Translations under genes and position numbers: made by a program
The notes under the pieces: model-generated
Told to the model about the DNA's origin: nothing
Seen by the model: the letters and a program-made list of their open reading frames with translations, nothing else
Database searches by the model: none
Assembly (NCBI RefSeq): GCF_014237835.1
Contig: NZ_JACJVI010000005.1
Coordinates: 124,001 to 188,000, forward strand
Direction: 5' to 3'
Source of the DNA: Rhizobium sp. AQ_MP
GTDB taxonomy: Bacteria > Pseudomonadota > Alphaproteobacteria > Rhizobiales > Rhizobiaceae
DNA length: 64,000 nt
Shown here: in pieces, positions 28,032-37,560 of the stretch
Position numbering within the stretch: position 1 is the first letter of the stretch
How the letters are laid out: every line of letters starts with the position of its first letter

Positions 28032-29186
28032 ATGATCCAAAGCCGTATTGTCCTGCATTTTCCGGGCTTCGAGCCGCTTGATGCCGAAGCCCATCGCCAG
28101 CGCTATCAGCGTTCGGCGGCGCAGGCGTCTGCCGTCTGGAAGGCGAAGTTCGCTGTCGGTGAACTGGCTGTCGATGACGGGGGCGCGCATTTCGATATCG
28201 AGGCGGAAGGCAAGGGCTGGACTGTGCAGTCGCGCCTTCACGTCTTCGACCACAACCGGTTGATCACCGCGATGCGAGCGGAGCCGGTCAGGGTGCAGCT
28301 TGCCCGTGGATTTGCAGCCGGTTTCCAGGTTGTCCGCCAGGGGGGCGCCTTTGCCTATCTGCGCCACGCATGGCGTTTCGGGCTGTTCTTCCTGTTTCCC
28401 TTTCTGTTCCTGGCTGCCGGCCTGGCGCTCGGCATCAACATTGCGGCTGTTCCGTCTACCTTTGAACTCGATGTCTGGTGGTTCCTCCTGACCGTGCCGG
28501 CCGGCTATTTCGTCTTTCGCTACGGCGTGCTGCCTTTCTCGGATCGCTACCATGTCATGCACCTTCTGGCGGATTGGCGACTTGCGGTCGCCGTGGCGGA
28601 GAACCGCCCCGAAGTGGCCTTGCTGGTTGAGCAATCGGCGGATCAGGCGATCGCCGCCCTGCAAAGGCCCGCTGACGAAATCCTCGTGACCTCGCACAGC
28701 ATGGGGGCGAATTTTGCGATCTCGGTGATCGGCCGCATTCTGGAAAAGGCCCCCGATCGGCTGCAGAGACGCCGGATTGTTTTCGTCACCCTCGGTGGCG
28801 CGGCTCTGCAGTGCAGCCTGTTATCCTCCGCAGTAGTGTTGAGGCAGCGGATCGGCACGCTCGCCCGTCATGCGGCCGTCGACTGGTTCGAAATCCAGTG
28901 CCTGACGGACCCGATCCACCTCTACAAGTGCCACACGGTCGCGCTGTCGGGACATCCCGACGCGCCGCAGCCGAAACTGGTCTTTGTCCGGTTCAAGCAT
29001 GCCCTTTCGGCTGAGCGCTACCGGAAAAACCGCCGCGATTTCCTCAGAATGCATCGGCAATACGTGCTGGGTCCGGATCAGCCAAGCGGCTTTGATTTCA
29101 CGCTGATGACCGCGGGACCTCTGCCGGTCAAGTCCTTCGAGCAGCTTCAGTCTGCCACGCCGCCAGCACTCCCTTCCGTGACATGA
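28032..29186 (+). CDS. Membrane-embedded alpha/beta hydrolase, paralogue B
   Basis: A 384-residue protein with the same design as the gene at 22442-23647: a short N-terminal lobe (RIVLHFPGFEP), two hydrophobic helices (about 115-138 and 146-168), a nucleophile elbow SHSMGA (221-226, Ser223), and WFEIQCLTDPIHLYKC (285-300). I use the ATG at 28032, where the hydrolase-like beta strand begins; upstream codons are basic and unlike copy A. It stands alone, divergent from the basic 76-residue gene and convergent with bolA. Probably a lipid or ester hydrolase in the inner membrane; substrate unknown. Confidence 0.75.
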   Translation: MIQSRIVLHFPGFEPLDAEAHRQRYQRSAAQASAVWKAKFAVGELAVDDGGAHFDIEAEGKGWTVQSRLHVFDHNRLITAMRAEPVRVQLARGFAAGFQVVRQGGAFAYLRHAWRFGLFFLFPFLFLAAGLALGINIAAVPSTFELDVWWFLLTVPAGYFVFRYGVLPFSDRYHVMHLLADWRLAVAVAENRPEVALLVEQSADQAIAALQRPADEILVTSHSMGANFAISVIGRILEKAPDRLQRRRIVFVTLGGAALQCSLLSSAVVLRQRIGTLARHAAVDWFEIQCLTDPIHLYKCHTVALSGHPDAPQPKLVFVRFKHALSAERYRKNRRDFLRMHRQYVLGPDQPSGFDFTLMTAGPLPVKSFEQLQSATPPALPSVT

Positions 29187-29216
29187 AAAAAGCCCGCCGC
29201 TTGTCGCGGCAGGCTT
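29185..29216 (-). terminator. Terminator of bolA (minus strand)
   Basis: On the minus strand AAGCCTGCCGC pairs with GCGGCGGGCTT (11 pairs, one G-T) around a GACAA loop, then a six-base T-run. It closes the bolA transcript 30 bases after the stop and touches the last codon of the convergent hydrolase gene. Confidence 0.85.
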
Positions 29217-29246
29217 GAGGCATTGGCTTGTCGAGGTCCGAGACGG

Positions 29247-29480
29247 TCAGTCGGGAACGCTGGTCTGCAGGGCGAGGGCATGCAGCACACCGCCCATATT
29301 GCCCTTCAGAGCCTCATAGACCATCTGGTGCTGCTGCACCCGGCTCTTGCCGCGGAAGGCTTCGGCGACGACCTCGGCGGCGTAGTGATCTCCGTCACCA
29401 GCGAGGTCGCGGATGACGACCTTTGCCCCCGGAATGCCGGCCTTGATCATGTCTTCGATGTCGCCTGGTTTCATCGGCAT
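29247..29480 (-). CDS. bolA: BolA-family protein
   Basis: A 77-residue KH-like fold protein of the short BolA class: GAKVVIRDLAGDGDHYAAEVVAEAFRG and then RVQQHQMVYEALKG with the conserved His. BolA proteins bind monothiol glutaredoxins and share a 2Fe-2S cluster, linking them to iron signalling and cluster delivery. The grxD gene nearby fits this. The ATG at 29480 follows GAGGGATCC. It lies 114 bases downstream of purL on the same strand. Confidence 0.95.
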   Translation of the reverse strand: MPMKPGDIEDMIKAGIPGAKVVIRDLAGDGDHYAAEVVAEAFRGKSRVQQHQMVYEALKGNMGGVLHALALQTSVPD

Positions 29481-29594
29481 GTAATGGATCCCTCATGCAA
29501 ATCAGCAGTGCGAAAACTATCGTGCATTCCCCGAAGTCTTTCAATGGGGTAGGTGGCGCCTGCCCCATGCTCCACAGGCATGTGGTCGAATGGG

Positions 29595-31817
<2,223 letters not shown>

Positions 31818-31965
31818 CTGGCTCTCAGGACAATGGGAGATCTGGGGGAGATCGGTTTCGAGGCAGGCTATAACCCAAGCCTGCGCCCGGCGCACTTGAA
31901 AAATGCGGCCGATCAAGCCTTTCCCGCGGCTTTCCCGGATGTGACGCGGTGCCTCCGCGTAACAG

Positions 31966-33381
31966 TCAGACGATAGCGCTGGTGCCAAGCGGTGACTGGT
32001 CGAGAATTCGTCGAATGGTCTTCAGGCCCTCGGTCGAAATCGCGCGTTCGCGGCCCTCGCTGAAGCCGACACGGACATGGTGATAGACGCGCGCCGAGCG
32101 GGCCGGCTTAAACTCGTCCTCGTCGTCGATCAGCACGTCGGCATCCAGTACCGCCTGCTTGAAGGTGCCGGACAGCCAGGGTTCGGGAAGCTTCAGCCAG
32201 AAGAAGGGGAGGCGCGGGTGGGAGCGGAATTCCTTGCCGGCAAAGAGCTGGCGAACCAAGGCTTCTCGCTCCCCAATCTCGGTCAGGACCTTGCTGCGGA
32301 TTTCGCCGGCAGCACCGGAAAGCACAAGCCGCGCCGAGAGTTCGGCGAGCAGGAAGGGCAGGCCGCCGCTCACCATCTTCTGGGTGACGCGGACCCGCTG
32401 GCTCATATGCGGCGGGCAAGCGACCCAGCCGCCACGCACACCGGCTGCGACCGACTTCGACAGGCCGTTGAGAAGAAAGGTCCGATCCGGCGCGAGTTCG
32501 GCGAGCAGCGGAATGCGGTCGTCGATCATGCCCCCATAGAGATAGTCCTCGATCAGCCAGACATTGTATTTGCGGGCGATGTCGACGATCTCCTTGCGGC
32601 GGGAGAGCGGGAGGGTCACAAGCGTCGGATTCTGCCCTGAGGACATGATGAAGGCGGCCTTGGGGTGCTCGCGGGCGCAGACCCGCTCGAAATCTTCGGG
32701 CAGGATGCCGTTCTGATCCGAATCAACAAGCGCAATCTGGCGGCCCATCAGGTTGGCGCTGCGCGACACCTGCGAATAGGTGAGGTGCTCGCAGACGATG
32801 CGGTCGCCGGCGCCGCTCACAGCTGCGACGACGGCGTTGATGCCGGCATGCACGCCAAGCTGCGGCAGGACCTGATCGGCCTCGGGCTTCCAGTTGCCCG
32901 AGGATAGCCATTGGCGGCCTGCTTCCAGCCAATCGGAGGAAAGGGTTCGGGTGTAGCTTGAAATCTCGCCCGGATATGCCGATGCAATCTCGGCCATGAT
33001 CCGCCCCACGGTCTCCGCCTGGCCGACGTCGATCGCGGCCGTGGTGTCAAAGCGCAGTTTTCCGGGCGGCGGGACCATAGCCCGAGTGCCACCATAATTG
33101 ATCGTCACGGGATCGCGGGCCGGCACGCGCCCATCGCTGTTTCCCTGCACATAGGTGCCACGGCCCACTTCGCCCGTGACCAGCCCGCGTTCCCGCAACA
33201 GGGCATAGGCGCGCGAAATTGTCCCAATTGTTACCCCGACGTCATAAGCGAGGTCGCGCTGTGGCGGCAGCTTGGTGCCGTGGGGCAGAGTGCCAGATTT
33301 GATGGCGCTTTCCGCCTCGTCCGCGATGCGGATGTAAAGCGGTCCAGTTCCGTTTTCGAGTGAAGGAAGCCAATTTGTCAT
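31966..33381 (-). CDS. MocR-type regulator (GntR HTH fused to aminotransferase-like domain)
   Basis: A 471-residue protein. An N-terminal GntR winged helix (about 12-80: [39 protein letters not shown]) is fused to a fold-type I PLP-binding domain. The expected PLP lysine is in [16 protein letters not shown], and SSGQNPT lies nearby. MocR regulators sense PLP-linked amines or vitamin B6 and usually control a divergent gene. Here the divergent gene encodes a DUF1127 protein 81 bases away, with repeated TGTCA half-sites between them. A specific ligand cannot be named. Confidence 0.93.
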   Translation of the reverse strand: MTNWLPSLENGTGPLYIRIADEAESAIKSGTLPHGTKLPPQRDLAYDVGVTIGTISRAYALLRERGLVTGEVGRGTYVQGNSDGRVPARDPVTINYGGTRAMVPPPGKLRFDTTAAIDVGQAETVGRIMAEIASAYPGEISSYTRTLSSDWLEAGRQWLSSGNWKPEADQVLPQLGVHAGINAVVAAVSGAGDRIVCEHLTYSQVSRSANLMGRQIALVDSDQNGILPEDFERVCAREHPKAAFIMSSGQNPTLVTLPLSRRKEIVDIARKYNVWLIEDYLYGGMIDDRIPLLAELAPDRTFLLNGLSKSVAAGVRGGWVACPPHMSQRVRVTQKMVSGGLPFLLAELSARLVLSGAAGEIRSKVLTEIGEREALVRQLFAGKEFRSHPRLPFFWLKLPEPWLSGTFKQAVLDADVLIDDEDEFKPARSARVYHHVRVGFSEGRERAISTEGLKTIRRILDQSPLGTSAIV

Positions 33382-33471
33382 GATGACAATTCTTTAGATT
33401 GTCACCGTTGGCGTGTCAATTCATAGCTTCATAAGGCTCAAAACGGATGAGCGATATTGGGAATGATGACA
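33375..33471. promoter_or_regulatory. Candidate MocR operator region
   Basis: TTGTCAT-G-ATGACAA (33375-33389) is a perfect palindrome overlapping the MocR start codon. More TGTCA half-sites lie at 33400-33404 and 33414-33418, and a TGACA at 33467-33471 next to the DUF1127 start. Five half-sites in about 95 bases between divergent genes suggest autoregulation. It is a pattern seen by eye, untested. Confidence 0.55.
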
Positions 33472-33720
33472 ATGGTTACAATTCTTGAGGAGTATCGGTC
33501 TGCGACCTATGCGCAGGTGCCCGCCCCGCCGATGGGGACCCAGCAGCGGCTGATACGGTGGATCACGAGGGTTTTCATGCTGCGGCGCACGCGCAATCAG
33601 ATTGCAGACCTGACACCTGACCAGCTCAAGGACATCGGCATCACACCTGAGGAGGCAATGCGCGAGATCCGCCGGTCGCGTCTGTTATGGATCGATCGGC
33701 CGCTCTTTCCCCCGCTCTGA
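33463..33720 (+). CDS. DUF1127 protein, divergent from MocR
   Basis: An 85-residue protein. The C-terminal DUF1127 helix pair reads RRTRNQIADLTPDQLKDIGITPEEAMREIRR, followed by RLLWIDRPLFPPL. Starts at 33463, 33466 and 33472 are all ATG; the last is best spaced from a GGGA site. The protein is small and basic in the middle; function unknown. Its position opposite the MocR gene, sharing the half-site cluster, makes it the most likely regulatory target. Confidence 0.82.
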   Translation: MMTMVTILEEYRSATYAQVPAPPMGTQQRLIRWITRVFMLRRTRNQIADLTPDQLKDIGITPEEAMREIRRSRLLWIDRPLFPPL

Positions 33721-33846
33721 CCCGTTCGCTGCAAAAATGCGACGCGGTTTTTGGCAGAAACTGCTTGCTACCATGGAGCGCATCGAGTGGGCATCCGCAA
33801 TGCCTGTGCTTGTCGCGGAGTTGTGCTGCGTGCCGGTGGTGATCAG

Positions 33847-34419
33847 CTAGAATTTATAGGCCACTGCAAGACCTGCATGGCTGCTTCCGTCATTGTCGCG
33901 ACAGAGGCCCGCATTCGACGCGTGATCGACGGTTGCCAGGAGATGGACTTTCTCCGTGACACGCACCCCCACCGCTGCATATTCGCGGAAAAGGGCTGCG
34001 CAGCCGAGCGAAGGTCCGCGGTGCCCGTTATCATGCAGTTTGCCGTTGTGGATCGCCCCGCCAAAGCCAAAGTCGAGATATAGGCGTTCCGTGACGTCGA
34101 ACGTCCAGTTGATGCCGGTAAAGGCAAAGCTTGCCTCATCTGTCGTGCTGATCATGGCACCGGCATGTATCCGGGGCCGCATCATCTTGTCGCGCAAGTC
34201 GACTGCCTCGTCACTATTGAGTGGATCAAGGAAAATCACGACATTTGGGAAGAAGCCCTGCTCAAAGGAGCTGTCTGACTGTATAGATCCGGCTGCCCCA
34301 AACCTTGCTTCATCAATGGTCCAGTCACCGGCATACGCGCTGTTGATCGCTTGCGGTAAGGCGAGCGCAGCCATTAGTCCAAAAACAGAAAACAATACAC
34401 GCTCGATACCCAATGCCAT
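33847..34419 (-). CDS. PagL-like acyloxyacyl hydrolase family protein
   Basis: A 190-residue protein with a signal peptide (cleavage near SAYA-GDW, residue 30) and alternating beta strands ending in an aromatic C-terminus (AVAYKF), typical of a small outer-membrane barrel. GHRGPSLGCAALFRE (132-146) and DHASNAGL (165-172) match the lipid A 3-O-deacylase PagL family; His166 and Ser168 would be the catalytic pair. The family's Glu, expected about 14 residues after the His, appears to be Ser180 here, so activity is uncertain. It may modify or sense LPS. Confidence 0.75.
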   Translation of the reverse strand: MALGIERVLFSVFGLMAALALPQAINSAYAGDWTIDEARFGAAGSIQSDSSFEQGFFPNVVIFLDPLNSDEAVDLRDKMMRPRIHAGAMISTTDEASFAFTGINWTFDVTERLYLDFGFGGAIHNGKLHDNGHRGPSLGCAALFREYAAVGVRVTEKVHLLATVDHASNAGLCRDNDGSSHAGLAVAYKF

Positions 34420-34521
34420 TGCATCCCCCCTGCAAGCATCCTTAACCGAATGTTAAGTTAGGCTAGCACGGTCTTGCGGAAGTGCCATGGCACGGATGCT
34501 ACAAGCTGTGGATACTTGCCT

Positions 34522-34908
34522 TCAGCAGCTCTTTTGGCCATTTGCCCAGCGAACAACGTCCTGGCGAATGCGTGGCGCGAGATCCTCGTTCAGAAGAGGG
34601 CCGAAAGCATCGAGACGCGGAGGTTTTCCCTCTGCCTGGACCACGAGAACGGGACGGTCGTCGCGTGAACCCTTGCGAACGAAGAGGATCCGTGGGCGCC
34701 CGGAAAAGGAACTGAGTTCCGGCGACAACTGGTAGGTCTTGAACGCGGGGTCTGCGGATTTGAACCAGCAGCTGTTCGCAGCGACGGCCACCTTCTCCAT
34801 GATGTCGAGAGCCGACTGTCCACCGGCCGGAGGCCGAGGAGCCTCGGGTTTGCAGGCGGTGAGCCCGGCTGCGGCAAGGAGTATGGCGGAGATGGCGAGG
34901 CGACGCAT
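34522..34908 (-). CDS. Hypothetical lipoprotein
   Basis: A 128-residue protein with a signal peptide ending in a lipobox (LTAC, Cys19), so it should be lipid-anchored. A proline-rich stretch follows, and then about 95 residues without a recognised domain; two further cysteines, one in NSCWF and one at the C-terminus, could pair. Function unknown. It lies just downstream of purQ on the same strand but 61 bases away, so co-transcription is possible. Confidence 0.75.
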   Translation of the reverse strand: MRRLAISAILLAAAGLTACKPEAPRPPAGGQSALDIMEKVAVAANSCWFKSADPAFKTYQLSPELSSFSGRPRILFVRKGSRDDRPVLVVQAEGKPPRLDAFGPLLNEDLAPRIRQDVVRWANGQKSC

Positions 34909-34969
34909 GGGCGATCTTTCGGCTGATGGCCGCCTTCCATTAAAGGTCTGTGGTTAAGCGAAGCTTACG

Positions 34970-35641
34970 TCAGGCCGCGATGACGTCCAGCGCCGAAGCG
35001 AAGATGCCGCGGCCGTCATTGCCGCCATGGGCGGCTTCAATGAGGTTTTCCGGATGCGGCATCATGCCGAGCACGTTGCCCTTGGCGTTGATGACGCCGG
35101 CAATGTCGTTCATCGAGCCGTTTGGATTGGTGCCGTCGGCATAACGGAAGACCACCTGGCCATTTCCCTCGATCGCCTTCAGCGTCTCGGTATCGGCGAA
35201 ATAGTTGCCGTCGTGGTGGGCGACCGGGCAGCGGATGATCTGGCCCTTGGCGTAGGCGCGGGTGAAGTCGGTATCGGCGTTGACGACTTCTAGCTTGATT
35301 TCCTTGCAGACGAATTTGAGCGAAGTGTTGCGCATCAACGCGCCCGGCAGCATGCCGGCTTCGACGAGGATCTGGAAGCCATTGCATACGCCGATGACCT
35401 TGACGCCCTTCTCAGCCTTTTCCTTGATCGCCTGCATCACAGGCATTCGGGCAGCGATTGCGCCGCAGCGAAGGTAGTCGCCATAGGAGAAGCCGCCGGG
35501 GATGACGATCAGATCGACATCCGGGATCTCGGTCTCGGTCTGCCAGATCGTGACGGGCGCATGGCCGGAGATCTTGGTGAGGGCCGCGATCATGTCGCGG
35601 TCACGGTTGAGGCCTGGGAGCTGGACGACGGCTGATTTCAT
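34970..35641 (-). CDS. purQ: Phosphoribosylformylglycinamidine synthase, glutamine amidotransferase subunit
   Basis: A class I glutamine amidotransferase that feeds ammonia to PurL, 223 residues. The catalytic Cys is in [16 protein letters not shown] and the His/Glu pair in [24 protein letters not shown] is the oxyanion region. The start codon overlaps the stop of the upstream 85-residue gene (ATGA), so translation is coupled through purS, the small gene and purQ. Confidence 0.98.
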   Translation of the reverse strand: MKSAVVQLPGLNRDRDMIAALTKISGHAPVTIWQTETEIPDVDLIVIPGGFSYGDYLRCGAIAARMPVMQAIKEKAEKGVKVIGVCNGFQILVEAGMLPGALMRNTSLKFVCKEIKLEVVNADTDFTRAYAKGQIIRCPVAHHDGNYFADTETLKAIEGNGQVVFRYADGTNPNGSMNDIAGVINAKGNVLGMMPHPENLIEAAHGGNDGRGIFASALDVIAA

Positions 35642-35895
35642 GGCTGTGGCTCAAACCTTATCTGGGCTTCCTGAAACTCGCGCAGTTCCAGGCGATTTTC
35701 AATCCGATCCAGGCGTGTCTCGTGACGCGCCAGCGTGGTATGGATGTTGTGAATGTCCTGATGCACGGAGACGAGTGCTCCCCGCATCGCGTTCATCTCG
35801 GCGCGCAATTCCCGCTGTCCCAGCTTAATGTCCGCAACATCAGCGTGAATCCGCTTCAAAAGCTCGAACATCAACTCGCTGGTGACTTCAGCCAT
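35638..35895 (-). CDS. Small coiled-coil protein between purS and purQ
   Basis: An 85-residue protein predicted to be almost wholly helical, with heptad-like patterns ([16 protein letters not shown], then [20 protein letters not shown]). It is hydrophilic, with no signal or membrane segment. It starts 19 bases after purS and overlaps purQ by four bases, so it is made together with two FGAM synthase subunits. Role unknown: it could be a structural partner of the complex or an unrelated passenger. I do not recognise a named family. Confidence 0.78.
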   Translation of the reverse strand: MAEVTSELMFELLKRIHADVADIKLGQRELRAEMNAMRGALVSVHQDIHNIHTTLARHETRLDRIENRLELREFQEAQIRFEPQP

Positions 35896-35914
35896 CGCGC
35901 ATCTCCTACAACCC

Positions 35915-36157
35915 TCAGGCGATGGAGATAGTATAGTTCTCGATGACCGTGTTGGCGAGAAGCTTCTCGCACATTGCCTTCAGGTCGCCTTCCGCCTTGG
36001 CCTTGTCGTCGCCGGCAAGCTCAAGATCGAAGACCTTGCCCTGGCGGACCTGGCCGACGCCGTCGAAGCCGAGTGCGCTGAGCGCGCCTTCGATGGCCTT
36101 GCCCTGAGGGTCTAGAACGCCGTTCTTCAGGGTGACGGTGACGCGTGCCTTGATCAC
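35915..36157 (-). CDS. purS: Phosphoribosylformylglycinamidine synthase subunit PurS
   Basis: The small bridging subunit of the PurLQS complex, 80 residues: IKARVTVTLKNGVLDPQGKA, then GQVRQGKVFDLEL. The start is the GTG at 36157, eight bases after GGAGA, which gives the family N-terminus; a TTG at 36172 would put the ribosome site inside the gene. It sits 18 bases downstream of purC. Confidence 0.95.
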   Translation of the reverse strand: MIKARVTVTLKNGVLDPQGKAIEGALSALGFDGVGQVRQGKVFDLELAGDDKAKAEGDLKAMCEKLLANTVIENYTISIA

Positions 36158-36175
36158 TGATCTCTTCTCCAAAGC

Positions 36176-36940
36176 TTACTTGACGAGAACCGGGCCAGTG
36201 CCGCGCACCGGTTCGTTTTCATTCATGATGCCCAGACGGCGGGCAACTTCCTGGTAGGCCTCGAGCAGGCCGCCCATATCGTGGCGGAAGCGGTCCTTGT
36301 CGAGCTTCTCGCGAGTCTCGATGTCCCAGAGGCGGCAGCTGTCCGGCGAGATTTCGTCGGCCAGGATGATGCGCATCATGTCGCCCTCGTAAAGGCGGCC
36401 GCATTCGATCTTGAAGTCGACGAGCTGGATGCCGATGCCGAGGAAGAGGCCGGAGAGGAAATCGTTGACGCGGATGGCAAGTGCCATGATGTCATCGAGT
36501 TCGGCAGGGTTGGCCCAGCCGAAGGCGGTGATGTGCTCTTCGGACACCATGGGGTCGCCGAGCGCGTCGGACTTGTAGTAGAATTCGATGATCGAGCGCG
36601 GCAAGACGATGCCTTCCTCGATGCCGAGGCGGGTCGAAAGCGAGCCTGCGGCGACATTGCGCACGACGATCTCAAGCGGGATGATCTCGACTTCCTTGAT
36701 CAGCTGCTCGCGCATGTTCATGCGGCGGATGAAATGTGTGGGTATGCCGATCTTGTTCAGATGCGTGAAGACGTATTCAGAGATGCGGTTGTTCAGAACG
36801 CCTTTTCCGTCGATGACTTCATGCTTCTTCTTGTTGAATGCCGTTGCATCATCCTTGAAGAACTGGATCAGCGTGCCGGGCTCGGGACCTTCATAGAGGA
36901 TCTTTGCCTTGCCCTCGTAAACGCGGCGGCGACGGTTCAT
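36176..36940 (-). CDS. purC: SAICAR synthetase
   Basis: Joins CAIR and aspartate with ATP in purine synthesis, 254 residues. Conserved segments include [33 protein letters not shown] and [16 protein letters not shown]. First gene of the purC-purS-(85 aa)-purQ unit, divergent from the zeta-subunit gene. No purine riboswitch is visible in the 243-base divergent gap. Confidence 0.97.
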   Translation of the reverse strand: MNRRRRVYEGKAKILYEGPEPGTLIQFFKDDATAFNKKKHEVIDGKGVLNNRISEYVFTHLNKIGIPTHFIRRMNMREQLIKEVEIIPLEIVVRNVAAGSLSTRLGIEEGIVLPRSIIEFYYKSDALGDPMVSEEHITAFGWANPAELDDIMALAIRVNDFLSGLFLGIGIQLVDFKIECGRLYEGDMMRIILADEISPDSCRLWDIETREKLDKDRFRHDMGGLLEAYQEVARRLGIMNENEPVRGTGPVLVK

Positions 36941-37183
36941 GGGTTGTTTTCTCTGTTGTTGGCATCAAGGCGCCTGACGCGCGGATGCAGTGGATCGGTC
37001 ATTGAAGCGGTCCCATAACGGAAAACCTCGGTTTTCACAATGCGCAGATCACCCCTTCCTGCCAAAACGTCGCGCCTTCAGAGACTCACCCGGAATCGCG
37101 GAAGTTTGCATTGCACTTTGTACTCCCTTTTGATTAATGGGGAAACCAAACCGCACAATGACGGCGTATAACGGGAGATCGAT

Positions 37184-37498
37184 ATGAGCGGCATGAATGA
37201 TCGCGAAAAGGCCTTCGAAAACAAGTTTGCCCACGACCAGGAACTGCGCTTCAAGGCAGAAGCCCGCCGCAACAAGCTTGTCGGTCTCTGGGCCGCTGGT
37301 CTGCTCGGCAAGGCTGATCCGGACGCCTATGCCAAGGAAGTGGTTGCCGCAGATTTCGAAGAAGCCGGTGACGAAGACGTGATTCGGAAGGTCAAGGCCG
37401 ATCTGACGGCCGGCGGCGTGTCGATCACCGACGAAGAGCTGCGCGCCAAGATGATCGAGTTCCTCGGCCAGGCGATCGACCAGATCCAGAACGCCTGA
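37184..37498 (+). CDS. F1-ATPase zeta (inhibitor) subunit, DUF1476
   Basis: A 104-residue helical protein: MSGMNDREKAFENKFAHDQE, KLVGLWAAGLLG, DPDAYAKEVVAADFEEAGDEDV. It is the alphaproteobacterial zeta subunit, whose N-terminus blocks ATP hydrolysis by F1. The gene is single and usually unlinked to atp genes. It follows a GGGAGATCG ribosome site, diverges from purC and ends in a strong terminator. Confidence 0.95.
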   Translation: MSGMNDREKAFENKFAHDQELRFKAEARRNKLVGLWAAGLLGKADPDAYAKEVVAADFEEAGDEDVIRKVKADLTAGGVSITDEELRAKMIEFLGQAIDQIQNA

Positions 37499-37524
37499 TC
37501 GTTCTTCGACAAGCAGTCTGAAGG

Positions 37525-37560
37525 AACCCGCCCGGCTCAGGCCAGGGCGGGTTTTCTGTT
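37525..37560. terminator. Shared terminator of the zeta-subunit and GGDEF-EAL genes
   Basis: AACCCGCCC (37525-37533) pairs with GGGCGGGTT (37545-37553) and is followed by TTCTGTTT on the plus strand. The stop codon of the convergent GGDEF-EAL gene lies in the loop (37537-37539), so the hairpin belongs to both 3' ends. The T-run favours the plus strand. Confidence 0.8.

Noticed and set aside
33751..34083. 110-codon cysteine-rich frame opposite the PagL-like gene
   Set aside because: It lies opposite the conserved C-terminal motif of the PagL-like protein; no ribosome site and the Cys pattern follows from the complementary codons.
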